Program-made: the position numbers and the translations under genes
The notes under the pieces: model-generated
The model's database searches: none
Told to the model about the DNA's origin: nothing
The model's input: the letters and a program-made list of their open reading frames with translations, nothing else
Origin: JAWKUK01 sp041398605
GTDB lineage: Bacteria > Planctomycetota > UBA1135 > GCA-002686595
Direction of reading: 5' to 3'
NCBI GenBank assembly: GCA_041398605.1
Contig: JAWKUK010000007.1
Location: 124,001-188,000 of the forward strand
DNA length: 64,000 bases
In this document: positions 46,638 through 55,055 of the stretch, piece after piece
Position numbering within the stretch: position 1 is the stretch's first letter
Layout: every line of letters starts with the position of its first letter

Positions 46638-47129
46638 CTACTTGGCCGGCGTCGCCAGCGGCGCGCGCGATACGAGGACGCCGTCGGCGCCGACGGTGAC
46701 TCGCACGGCGCCGTCGAGCGGCCCCTCCAGCGCGCGGACCGTAGCGCCGCTGACGTCGATCGCGATCGGACCGCCGTCGTCGAGCGCCGCCTCAACGAGC
46801 CGCGACTGCAGCGTCTCGCGCGCGATCGGATCGAGGGTCGAGACGTCGATGACGGTCGGGATCATCTGGCCAGCGCGCGCCGCGAGGAGCTCGTCGACGT
46901 GCCGCGCCTCGCCCGCGCAGAACTCCGCGGGCGGCCCAGCGCCGAACTCGAGGGCCGGCACCTCGTCTCCAAGGACGTCCAGTACGCGCCCCAGCGCGAG
47001 GGGCTCGGGCGCGGCGGGGGCGCCGCCGCGCTGCGTCCAGAGCATCACGCCGGCGGCGAGCACGAGCAGGAACATCGGCAGGCCGAGGCGCGCGGCGACG
47101 CGCCCGGAGCGCGATCGAGGCACGATCAC
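46638..47129 (-). CDS. Small membrane-anchored protein, paralogue of the next gene
   Basis: 163 residues from GTG 47129, which overlaps the upstream stop (GTGA). An N-terminal transmembrane helix (LGLPMFLLVLAAGVMLW) anchors it outside the membrane. The body shares a pattern with the upstream lipoprotein: DELLAAR, TVIDVSTLD, EAALDDGGPIAID and a final beta-hairpin. No known family is recognised. Its place inside the type III PKS operon suggests a role in handling the product or its assembly. Confidence 0.65.
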   Translation of the reverse strand: MIVPRSRSGRVAARLGLPMFLLVLAAGVMLWTQRGGAPAAPEPLALGRVLDVLGDEVPALEFGAGPPAEFCAGEARHVDELLAARAGQMIPTVIDVSTLDPIARETLQSRLVEAALDDGGPIAIDVSGATVRALEGPLDGAVRVTVGADGVLVSRAPLATPAK

Positions 47130-47593
47130 GGTGCGTCCTCCTCGACGAGCACCGGGCTGATGGCCCCGATGCTTCGGTCCGCGTTCAGCACCACGAGCGA
47201 GATCGAGCGCGACGTGCCGCGCAGGACCCGCGCGTTCGCGCCGTCCTCGTCGAGCAGGAGCGGCCCCTCGCTGTCGAGCGCGGCCTCGAGCGCGCGCGCC
47301 TCGACCGCGTCACGCTGCAGCGCGTCAACGACGGAGAGGTCCACGAGCGTGACGGACGGCGCCTCGGCCTCGCGCGCGACGAGGAGCGCGTCCATCTGGT
47401 CGCCGCCGCCGACGAGCACACGCCAGGGCGCCGCGCCCGTCTCAGGCAACAGCGTCGCGAGGGCCTGGACGTCGCCAAACGCGTCGCGTGCTGGAGCGAA
47501 CTCACGCGCAACGGGCAGGTGGCCCGCCGAGCGGCAGCTCGCCGCGAGCGCCAGCGCGGCGCATGCAAGAAACCGTGTCCCGAGAGGCGTCAT
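47126..47593 (-). CDS. Small lipoprotein, paralogue of the neighbouring gene
   Basis: 155 residues from ATG 47593, overlapping the YceI-like stop by ATGA. The signal peptide ends AALALAASC, a lipobox. The mature part shows DALLVAREA, TLVDLSVVD and EAALDSEGPLLLDEDGA, in the same order as in the neighbouring 163-residue protein, so the two are paralogues with different anchors. Function unknown. Both lie between YceI-like and FAD oxidoreductase genes. Confidence 0.68.
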   Translation of the reverse strand: MTPLGTRFLACAALALAASCRSAGHLPVAREFAPARDAFGDVQALATLLPETGAAPWRVLVGGGDQMDALLVAREAEAPSVTLVDLSVVDALQRDAVEARALEAALDSEGPLLLDEDGANARVLRGTSRSISLVVLNADRSIGAISPVLVEEDAP

Positions 47594-48915
47594 CTCTGAG
47601 CTCCTGCTTCTGATGTCTCTGCTGCGAGCGCGAGCGCGTGCGCCGGGAAGCGCCCCGGCGCGCCCTCGCCGATCCGCACGTCGAGCGTGCGCAGGCCCCC
47701 CATCGTCGCGGCGCGCACGACGACGCGCTCGGGGACGTAGGCGACCTCTTCCAGCGCGTCGCGCACGGCGCCGGGGAGGCCCTCGATGCAGCCGAGCAGC
47801 GGCGCGATGCGACCTTCGCCGCGCGCGCCGTGCAGCTCGAGCCACGTGACGCCGCCGAGCGTCCAGCGCTCGCCATCGGCGACCTTGACGCGCTCGAGCG
47901 CGGCGGGCGCCGGCGCGTTCTTGAGCTGGCCGTCGAGCCGCTGCAGCGTGTCGGCGACGGCGCGCTCGGCGCGCTCGCGCTTCACGCCGTCGAGCTTGTC
48001 CAGCTTCTCGCGCAGCCGCTGCATCGTCTCGCGGGCCTCGGCAAAGCTCTCGTCAGCGGTGAGCGCGCGGTCGGCGACGACGCCGGACGCGAGCGCGATG
48101 CTGCGCGGCGCGCCGCCAGGCGCGCGCACGAGCCATTGGCCAGCCGATGGGCGCTCCCAGAGGAGCCCGGCGTCCCCGACGAACAGGGTCTCCTCGTAGC
48201 GCGCGTCTGTGGACGCCCCGCCGGCGGGCTCGATGTGCTCGGCGACGGAGACTCGATGTGCGCGCGCTTCGAGCTCCTCTTCGGCGACCGGCGTCAAGCG
48301 CAGGTCGAACCAGACCTCGACCAGGTCGCCGACCTCGATCAGCACCACCTTGGGCGGCACGATGCCATGGTCCGTGAGCTTGATCGGCGCGCGCCCCTTC
48401 ACGTGCAGGGCCCCGTCCGCCGCGACCTCCAAGGTGCACGTCACGTGCACGTCGCGCTGCACGCCGTGGATGGCGAACGTGCCGGCGACGTCGACCTCGT
48501 TGGCGGCGTCGCGCGCGGCCTCCGCGCGCGCGAGCGTGAAGGAGATCAGCGGGAAGTGCTCGACGTCGAGGTGCTCGCGCATCTTCTCGTCGCGCCCCCC
48601 GTTGTCGGTGTCAAGGGTCGCGGCTTGGCAGTCAATCCGCCCCGCCGCGAACGTCGTCGGCGCCTTGGGATCGGCCAACAGCTCGCCAGAGACGCTGCGC
48701 GTGCGGCCGGTGAAGTCGTGCAGCGTCGAGGTCCCGTCGAAGCCGACTTCGCTGGTCGCCGGTTCGACGACGTAGCGCACGACCGCCGGGCGCACCACGG
48801 GTTGGAGCGCAGGGACTGCGGCGCTCCCGTCGCTGCCGCTTTGGGCGAACGCCGAGGGCGCCGCGAGGCAAGCCGCGCTGAGGAGCGAGGCACTGAGCCA
48901 GTGTTTCAGTTGCAT
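47590..48915 (-). CDS. YceI-like periplasmic protein with an extra C-terminal domain
   Basis: 441 residues. A signal peptide is followed by a YceI lipocalin-like domain (about 45-215: VEPATSEVGFDGTSTLHDF, DNGGRDEKMREHLDVEHFP, VAGTFAIHGVQRDVHV), whose relatives bind polyisoprenoid or other long lipids in a barrel. Residues about 220-441 are an additional, unrecognised domain containing a coiled-coil-like helix (REKLDKLDGVKRERAERA) and a beta-rich end. It overlaps the upstream ICMT gene by 10 bp. Within the PKS operon it may carry the phenolic lipid across the periplasm. Confidence 0.78.
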   Translation of the reverse strand: MQLKHWLSASLLSAACLAAPSAFAQSGSDGSAAVPALQPVVRPAVVRYVVEPATSEVGFDGTSTLHDFTGRTRSVSGELLADPKAPTTFAAGRIDCQAATLDTDNGGRDEKMREHLDVEHFPLISFTLARAEAARDAANEVDVAGTFAIHGVQRDVHVTCTLEVAADGALHVKGRAPIKLTDHGIVPPKVVLIEVGDLVEVWFDLRLTPVAEEELEARAHRVSVAEHIEPAGGASTDARYEETLFVGDAGLLWERPSAGQWLVRAPGGAPRSIALASGVVADRALTADESFAEARETMQRLREKLDKLDGVKRERAERAVADTLQRLDGQLKNAPAPAALERVKVADGERWTLGGVTWLELHGARGEGRIAPLLGCIEGLPGAVRDALEEVAYVPERVVVRAATMGGLRTLDVRIGEGAPGRFPAHALALAAETSEAGAQR

Positions 48916-49616
48916 GACTTGTGGTCAGAGGAGGCGCCTATGGGTTGGCCGGCACGGAGCAGGTCCGCGAGCCGCGGCACGAACGCGGGCCGCGCGCCGA
49001 GGAGCTGCGCGTAGGGCCCGACGCGCGCGAGCGCGCGCTCTTCGCGGCGGGTACGCGCGATGACAAAGGGCGTGTGAAGGAGGTTGAGGATGAGCCACGA
49101 CACAGGCGCGCCCGCCAATAACGGAGCGACCGCGAACTCCAACAAGACGGCGGCGTGGTTCGGGTGGCGGACACGGGCGTACGGTCCAGTCGTGACGATC
49201 GGGGCGCCCCGGAAAGCGAACGTCGGAACGCGCCAGCCGGTGCGCAAGGTCGCGATCGTCCGGAGCCGGATCCATTGGGCGAGGGCCAAGAGGCCGAGGC
49301 CGAGCCACACCGGCACGAGCGGGCTCGGCCAGCCGTGCCCCGCGCGGCTGCGCAGGTAGGCCTCGGTCAACGGCGCCAGGAAGAACAGCGCGTGGACGCC
49401 GTACAGGCCGAGCTCGTGCGCGCGTGCCTGTGCGGCCGCGCGCGGGCCCTCGTCGGCCGCGACGGGCTCGCCGTACTGCGCGCGCGCGCGGCGCACGTTC
49501 GCGCGCGAGAGCGCGACCTCGCTCATGCGCTGCGCGAGCAGCAGCCCAGCCCCGACGAGCAGGGCCATCGGCGGAGAGGAGAGCTCGTGCTCGCGCGCGA
49601 TGGTCGAGGCAAACAT
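48906..49616 (-). CDS. ICMT-type membrane methyltransferase (SrsB/BpsB-like)
   Basis: 236 residues with four or five hydrophobic helices. GPYARVRHPNHAAVLLEF is the SAM-binding RHPxY/N motif of the isoprenylcysteine carboxyl methyltransferase family, followed by a Glu pair (RREERAL). In Bacillus bpsB and Streptomyces srsB such enzymes O-methylate products of a neighbouring type III PKS. Here the PKS gene ends 60 bp upstream on the same strand, so the same job is likely. Confidence 0.82.
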   Translation of the reverse strand: MFASTIAREHELSSPPMALLVGAGLLLAQRMSEVALSRANVRRARAQYGEPVAADEGPRAAAQARAHELGLYGVHALFFLAPLTEAYLRSRAGHGWPSPLVPVWLGLGLLALAQWIRLRTIATLRTGWRVPTFAFRGAPIVTTGPYARVRHPNHAAVLLEFAVAPLLAGAPVSWLILNLLHTPFVIARTRREERALARVGPYAQLLGARPAFVPRLADLLRAGQPIGASSDHKSCN

Positions 49617-49676
49617 GGGGATCGATCAGGCTCAGCCCTGCGCGCGCACGCCACGGCCGGCGCGCGCGCTCACGGA

Positions 49677-50807
49677 TCAAGTGGCGGACGCGGCGGCGTG
49701 CGCGGGGGCGACCCAACGCTCGTCTCGGGGCGCGCCTTGGAAACGCAGCACCGCGAGCTCGAGGCTCATCCCCGGCCCCATCGCCACGAGGAGCGCGTCG
49801 CGCGGGGCGAGCGCCTCGCGCTCCGCGCGCAGGGCCTCCTCTGCGAGCGTGCGATCGAGCACCGCGAGGATCGACGCTGAAGAGAGGTTGCCGTGATCGC
49901 GCAGGACTCCATACGAGTGGCGCAGCTCGTCACGATCGATCTGGAAGGCCGCTTGGTACGCCTCGAGCACCTTGCGGCCGCCCGGGTGAACGAGGTGGAT
50001 GCCGATGTCAGCCGCGGCCCGGCCGTTGCGCTCCAGGAAGCGCATGACCGCGCCCGGGAGGTACGCCGAGACGACCTGCGGCAGCTCGCGCTCGAGGACG
50101 ATGCGCAGGCCGTGCGAGCCGACGTCGAAGCCCATGATCCCGACCGTGTCGGGGATCAGGTCGGACCCGACCGCCTCGATCGTGGGACCCGGACCGTCGG
50201 GGGCGACGATGGCCGCCGCCGCACCATCCCCGAACAGGAGCGACGCAACGAGGTTCGTCCGCGTGCGATCCTCGGGGACGAGGCTCAAGGAGCACAGCTC
50301 GACGGCGACGATCAGGACGCGCTTGCCGGCGCGCGCCAGGTCCGCGGCGAGGCCGAGGGCCAGGGCCCCCGCGGCGCACCCCGACTCAGTGATCGGGAGG
50401 CGCTTGATGTCCGAGCGCAGCCCCAAGAGCGGGACCAGCGCGACGTCGAGCGCGGGGATGCAGATCCCGGTGCAGGACACATCGACCAGGACGTCGATCT
50501 CGGTCGGCGCCATCCCCGCCCGTTGCAGCGCCTCCGCGGCGGCGCGCTGGGCGATCTCGAGGGCGACCTCGCGGTACACCCGGTTCCGATCCGTGAACGT
50601 CGTGGGCGCGATCGTCTCCTCGACCGGGACGGCCAGGCAACGCTGCTTGACGCCCGACCGACGCACGAGGACGTCCACGCGGTCCGGGTCCTCCTCGGGG
50701 AAGAGCGCCTGCAGGGCCGCGATCGCGCCAGCCTGGTCGACGGAGTGGCGCGGGAACGCGGTCGCGGTGCTGCGCACGCGCGGGGAATGGGCGGCTTGGA
50801 CGATCAT
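49677..50807 (-). CDS. Type III polyketide synthase
   Basis: 376 residues from ATG 50807. A chalcone-synthase-type ketosynthase that extends an acyl-CoA with malonyl-CoA and cyclises it to a resorcinol, pyrone or related ring. The triad is visible: Cys144 in TESGCAAGAL, His274 in HLVHPGG, Asn307 in DHGNLSSAS; the 33-residue His-Asn spacing equals that of plant chalcone synthase. GPGMSLE near the C-terminus is also typical. Such genes are often mislabelled FabH, but FabH has different spacing. It heads the operon; the frame extends to 50951 without similarity. Confidence 0.88.
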   Translation of the reverse strand: MIVQAAHSPRVRSTATAFPRHSVDQAGAIAALQALFPEEDPDRVDVLVRRSGVKQRCLAVPVEETIAPTTFTDRNRVYREVALEIAQRAAAEALQRAGMAPTEIDVLVDVSCTGICIPALDVALVPLLGLRSDIKRLPITESGCAAGALALGLAADLARAGKRVLIVAVELCSLSLVPEDRTRTNLVASLLFGDGAAAAIVAPDGPGPTIEAVGSDLIPDTVGIMGFDVGSHGLRIVLERELPQVVSAYLPGAVMRFLERNGRAAADIGIHLVHPGGRKVLEAYQAAFQIDRDELRHSYGVLRDHGNLSSASILAVLDRTLAEEALRAEREALAPRDALLVAMGPGMSLELAVLRFQGAPRDERWVAPAHAAASAT

Positions 50808-50996
50808 CTCGGTCTCTGCAGTGGGATGCGGCGCTGAGGGAAGTCGGGCCGCAGCGTAGGCTCCGTACGCACGCCGCTGGCAATGTGGACGAAGGACCCC
50901 GTCAATGTCATCGGAATCGGATGACGGATGGGTCATCCCGACCCATTCCACGGAACGGGCGTGCCCGCGACTCTGCCGCTGCCGAGGGCCGTGCGG

Positions 50997-52607
50997 TCAC
51001 CGGAGCAGCTTGCGCGCGACCTTGCCACGGTCATTCTTGGGCAGCGGCTCGGAGCGCCAATCGAACGTGCGCGGGTACTTGTAGGGCGCCAGGCGGTCCT
51101 TGAGGTGCGCTTTGAGCGTCCCGGCGAGCGCGTCGTCACCCTGGACTCCCTCGGATGGCACGATGATCGCGTGGGGCTTCACGAGGCCATCTGCGTCCTC
51201 TCGCCCCACCACGCACACTTCGTCGACGGCGGGGTGTCCGAGCAGCGCGTTCTCGATCTCGAGCGGTGAGACCCAGATCCCGCTGACCTTGAGCAAGTCG
51301 TCGCCGCGGCCGACGTACCAGAAGCGGCCGTCCGCGTCACGGCGGAAGATGTCCGCGGTCGTGCACCAATCGGCCTGGAACGTCTCGACCGATTCGGACC
51401 GGTGCGCCCAATAACAGAGGGCGGTCGAGCCGCCTCGCACGCGCAGGCGGCCGGGCTCGCCCTCGGGCACCGCTCGCCCATCGGGGCCGACGATCTCGGC
51501 GTCGTAGCCCGGCACGAGGCGGCCGAGCGAGCCCGGCGTCACGTCGCCAGGCGCGTTCGAGATGTAGATGTGGAACATCTCGGCCGAGCCGATGCCGTCC
51601 AGGATCTCGACGCCTGTGCGCGCCTTCCAGTCGAGGTAGAGCTGCTCGGGCAAGGCCTCGCCGGCCGAGAGGCAGACACGCAAGGACGAGAGGTCCATGC
51701 CCTCCGCCTGCTCGGACTTCAAGAGGTTGTTGAACAGCGTCGGGACGCCGGTCAAGAACGTCGGGCGATGGCGCTCGATCTGCGCGATGAGCTCCTCGGG
51801 CGTCGAGCGACCGGGGAACAAGACCACCGTCGCGCCGACGCGGAACGGGAACATCAGGTTCGTGCCCGTCGCGTAGCCGAAGAAGAGCTTCGGCACGGAG
51901 AGGCACACGTCGTCCTCGCGATAGCCAGCCACCTGCAGCGCGTATGTCTCTGTCGAGTACGCGAAGTCGCGCTGGGAGTGCACGCAGGCTTTGGGGTCGC
52001 CCGTCGAGCCCGAGGTGAAGAGCCAGCCCGCGAGGTCATCCGGCCCGGTCGGCTCGACGTAGGAGAGCGGGTGGTAGAGCGCGCCGTCGGGCAAGGGCGC
52101 TGCAAATTCGCCCAAGGCCGCCTCGTATGACGTCCAAGCTTCGTCTGGGGCGGCGCCGGCAGCGCCGAACGCGGCGCTCTCATTGGCCCCCACGACGAGC
52201 ACGCGCTCGCACAGGCGCTCTGCGCTGGCCGCTGCCCCGATCTCCGGCAAGACATCGACGTGCGTGATGAGCACGCGCGCCTTCGTGTAGCGCAGGTACT
52301 TCGCGTAGTCCGCGGCCTTCAGCAGCGGGTTGACCATCGCGAAGACGCCGCCCGCGCGCAGGCACGCGAACCAAGCCTCGACGAACTCATGCCCGTCGGG
52401 CAGCACGATCAGCACGCGGTCTTCTGGCCGCAGCCCGTGGGCGCGCAGCCACGCCGTCAGGCGCCGCACACGCGCGGAGACCTGGCCGTAGGTCCGGCGG
52501 TCGTCGCCGACGATCACAGCGACTTTGTCGCTCCGCCCCTCCTCGATGTTGCGATCGAGGAAGTACTCACAGAGGTTGAATCGTGTCGGAAAGGCTTCGA
52601 GATCCAT
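50997..52607 (-). CDS. Acyl/aryl-CoA ligase (benzoate-CoA-ligase family)
   Basis: 536 residues. ANL-superfamily adenylation enzyme: LFTSGSTGDPKAC (P-loop-like), FHIYISNAPGD, DGRFWYVGRGDDLLK and the PLPKNDRGKVARKLL lysine loop at the end. Overall similarity is highest to benzoate-CoA ligases, although the true acid could be aromatic or aliphatic. It lies 29 bp downstream of a kinase-like gene on the same strand, and 189 bp upstream of the type III PKS gene's start side, where it could supply starter CoA esters, though its links to acyl-CoA genes at 55-57 kb are equally plausible. Confidence 0.85.
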   Translation of the reverse strand: MDLEAFPTRFNLCEYFLDRNIEEGRSDKVAVIVGDDRRTYGQVSARVRRLTAWLRAHGLRPEDRVLIVLPDGHEFVEAWFACLRAGGVFAMVNPLLKAADYAKYLRYTKARVLITHVDVLPEIGAAASAERLCERVLVVGANESAAFGAAGAAPDEAWTSYEAALGEFAAPLPDGALYHPLSYVEPTGPDDLAGWLFTSGSTGDPKACVHSQRDFAYSTETYALQVAGYREDDVCLSVPKLFFGYATGTNLMFPFRVGATVVLFPGRSTPEELIAQIERHRPTFLTGVPTLFNNLLKSEQAEGMDLSSLRVCLSAGEALPEQLYLDWKARTGVEILDGIGSAEMFHIYISNAPGDVTPGSLGRLVPGYDAEIVGPDGRAVPEGEPGRLRVRGGSTALCYWAHRSESVETFQADWCTTADIFRRDADGRFWYVGRGDDLLKVSGIWVSPLEIENALLGHPAVDEVCVVGREDADGLVKPHAIIVPSEGVQGDDALAGTLKAHLKDRLAPYKYPRTFDWRSEPLPKNDRGKVARKLLR

Positions 52608-52636
52608 CCGTGTGACGTCGTCCTTCGGCGACCCGA

Positions 52637-53503
52637 TCAGTCGAGCTTGAGCGCCTCGAGCGCCGCGCGGAGCTCACTCGCGCTGGCATAGCGCTCGTCG
52701 CGTTTGCCGCGCAACGAGCGCGCGATCGCGGCCTCGACCGCGGCGGGGACCTCGACATGCGGCGCCAGTTGGCGCATGGGCGGCGGGCCCGGCTGGAGCT
52801 TCGACTGGAAGACCTCGATGTAGCCTTTGCCCGCCCAAGGCAGCACTCCGGTCAAGAGCTCGTAGAGCACCGTCGCGAGGTTGTACATGTCGGACAGCTC
52901 ATCCGGCGACTCGCCGGAGAACTGCTCGAGCGGCGCGTAGAAGGGCGTACCGATCAGCGCCGTGCGCGTGCCGAGGTGCTTCGCGGCCCAGAGGCTCGGC
53001 GTGACCCCAGCGTCGACGAACACTGCGGACTCGTCCTCGTCGCGGAACCAGATCGTCTCCGGCTTGATGTCGCCGTGCACGAGCCCGGCACGGTGCGAGG
53101 CTTCGAGCCCGCGCAAGAGACGCACCGCGAGGCGCACCGCGGGCGCGGCGTCCATGCGCCCGTGCGCGCTCCGCCACGCGCGGAGCGAGATACCAGGCGG
53201 AAAATCCGTGACGACCAAGACCGCGCCGTCATCGAGCACGCGCACTTCGTGCAGGTGCAGCAGCACGTCCGATTGCACCTCGGACCACGCCCGGATCTTC
53301 TCGGCGAAGGCGTTCGCTTGCCCCGCGCCCTCGAACAACGCGCCGGGGAACGCTTGCAGCTCACGGCGTCCGTTGTCGCGCTGGTCGATCACGGTGAAGG
53401 CCGCGGACATCCCGTTCTCGCGGTGGGGGCCGCGCACCTCGTAGTGACCGAGGAGGACCTTGCCGGGGGTGAGGTCGAAGAGAGAGAGGCTCGATGAGGC
53501 CAT
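52637..53503 (-). CDS. Ser/Thr kinase-like protein, probable pseudokinase
   Basis: 288 residues, no transmembrane segment. The C-lobe is well conserved (LVHGDIKPETIWF, GTPFYAPLEQF, LSDMYNLATVLYELLTGVLPW). Key catalytic residues are lost: the beta-3 lysine region reads GRRELQAF without Lys, the catalytic-loop Asn is Thr, DFG is DAG, and the glycine loop is HRENGMSAAF. It is therefore likely inactive or atypical, perhaps a binding regulator. It is 29 bp upstream of the CoA ligase gene on the same strand, so it may control that enzyme. Confidence 0.8.
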   Translation of the reverse strand: MASSSLSLFDLTPGKVLLGHYEVRGPHRENGMSAAFTVIDQRDNGRRELQAFPGALFEGAGQANAFAEKIRAWSEVQSDVLLHLHEVRVLDDGAVLVVTDFPPGISLRAWRSAHGRMDAAPAVRLAVRLLRGLEASHRAGLVHGDIKPETIWFRDEDESAVFVDAGVTPSLWAAKHLGTRTALIGTPFYAPLEQFSGESPDELSDMYNLATVLYELLTGVLPWAGKGYIEVFQSKLQPGPPPMRQLAPHVEVPAAVEAAIARSLRGKRDERYASASELRAALEALKLD

Positions 53504-53568
53504 AGTGCTTGCTCGGGGCAGCTGTTATTCAGGGCAGCTGGCAGCGGGACAGTATGCCCTCAACCGGC

Positions 53569-54555
53569 TCAGTTCGGCGTCGTGGGGCGCAGGATCAGGT
53601 CCGCCGCGACAGGGCGGTGGTCGCTGCCCGTGTCCGGGCCGCGTCGACGATCGGCGACGTCGAACGAATCGTTGACAAGGACATGGTCGATGTCCACCCA
53701 GACGCCCGGGATCGGGCGCTCCATGCGCCAGGTGGGTTGCCGGCCAAACCCGCGCCTCGAGTCGCCGAGGCGGCCGTCGCGCAGGAGCCGCGCAAACGCT
53801 GGCGACCCGCTGCTCGTGTTGAGGTCCCCGAGCACGACGCACGCGGCCCCTGCGGCGTCCGCGGCAGCGGCTCGCTCGGCGACCTGCGCCAGGATCTGGT
53901 TGCGGCGCGGCACGAGGCCGCGGCGACCGGGCCGCCCGGGGTGGGCAATGACGACGCGCACAGCGCGCCCCTCGAGCTCCAGCTCAGCGACGATTCCGCC
54001 CCCGCGCCGCTCCTCTCCCAGGCATTCGACGAGGCGTAATGCGCGCTTCGAGAGGAGCGCCATCGTGAACGTCTGCTCGTGGATCTGCCGCTCGTCCGCG
54101 ACCGTCGTCAAGCGATAGGGCCAGCGGTCCTCGAGCTTCCGCAGCTCCTGGAGCCAGAACAAGCCGACCTCTTGGACCGCGACGACATCCGGGTCCTCGG
54201 CGCGAATCCAGCCTCGAACGCGCTCGCCGTCCCGATTGCTCGCGAGCACGTTGATCGTCGCGACCCGCAGCGCAGCTCCGTCGACCGGGGCGCGAAAGCG
54301 GGGCACGTAGAGGGAGCCGCCCGGCCACAGCAGCCACCCCGAGAGCGCGCAGAAGAGGAGCGCGTGCCGACGCGCACGCAGGAGCAGGAGCAACGCGGCC
54401 GACACGAGCCCCGCCCCCCCGAGCTGCCAGCGAAAGCTCGACGCGAGCTCTCCCGCCCAGTGCCACCGCGCCGCAGCGACGGTGGTGCACGCAGTGATCG
54501 CTCCCAGCGTCAGCGTGAAGAGCACAAACGAGCGGAGGTTCCGGGCGGTCTGCAT
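53569..54555 (-). CDS. Membrane-anchored endonuclease/exonuclease/phosphatase-family protein
   Basis: About 328 residues from ATG 54555. Three N-terminal hydrophobic helices (about 10-95) precede an EEP domain with VATINVLASNRD (metal site), VVAVQEVG, VLGDLNTSS and GSDHRPVAADL (catalytic His/Asp). The enzyme hydrolyses phosphodiesters, such as nucleic acid or phospholipid head groups, on the outer side of the membrane or in the periplasm. It is typical of planctomycete and other EEP membrane proteins; the substrate is not known. Confidence 0.85.
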   Translation of the reverse strand: MQTARNLRSFVLFTLTLGAITACTTVAAARWHWAGELASSFRWQLGGAGLVSAALLLLLRARRHALLFCALSGWLLWPGGSLYVPRFRAPVDGAALRVATINVLASNRDGERVRGWIRAEDPDVVAVQEVGLFWLQELRKLEDRWPYRLTTVADERQIHEQTFTMALLSKRALRLVECLGEERRGGGIVAELELEGRAVRVVIAHPGRPGRRGLVPRRNQILAQVAERAAAADAAGAACVVLGDLNTSSGSPAFARLLRDGRLGDSRRGFGRQPTWRMERPIPGVWVDIDHVLVNDSFDVADRRRGPDTGSDHRPVAADLILRPTTPN

Positions 54556-54637
54556 GCTCACGGCCCGGCTCCGCCGTTGGTACAGGCGTCCGATCGCGCC
54601 CCCTTGGGCGGAGTCGCCTGGATCGGACGTGCCACGG

Positions 54638-55021
54638 TCAGCGCCCCTCGGCAGGTTCGCGCAGCTCGGGCAACAACGTCACCTCGCGCGCGACGCCGGT
54701 CATCTTGTCGTCGGGGATCCGCAAACGCTCGACGACCTCGCCGCCTAGGATATGGCGATCGACGAGCTCGGGGACGTCCTCGACCGTGACGCCGCCGTAC
54801 CACACGTCGTCGGGGTACACGACGACCGTGACGCCGAGGTCGCATTGATCGAGGCACCCGGACGACGTCGCGCGAAAGACGCGCTTCATCCCGCGCTCTG
54901 CCGTCGCGACCTTGAGCGCCTCCAGGACCGCCTCGCCGCCGCGCGCGCCGCAGCAAGCCTTCTTGCTGCCTGCCTCGCGCGAGCGGGTGCAGACGAAGAT
55001 CGTACGTTGCAATCGTGCCAT
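54638..55021 (-). CDS. Thioredoxin-like 2Fe-2S ferredoxin
   Basis: 127 residues from ATG 55021. TIFVCTRSREAGSKKACCG gives the first cysteines and SSGCLDQCDLG the last pair, the ligand arrangement of the thioredoxin-like ferredoxins (Azotobacter Fd/NuoE-like). It carries electrons in the cytoplasm. It starts 34 bp after the acyl-CoA dehydrogenase stop on the same strand and may act as an electron partner, though such dehydrogenases usually use ETF. Confidence 0.85.
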   Translation of the reverse strand: MARLQRTIFVCTRSREAGSKKACCGARGGEAVLEALKVATAERGMKRVFRATSSGCLDQCDLGVTVVVYPDDVWYGGVTVEDVPELVDRHILGGEVVERLRIPDDKMTGVAREVTLLPELREPAEGR

Positions 55022-55055
55022 GTTCGGTGTCGCAGTTGGTGTCGCGCGCTCAGCC

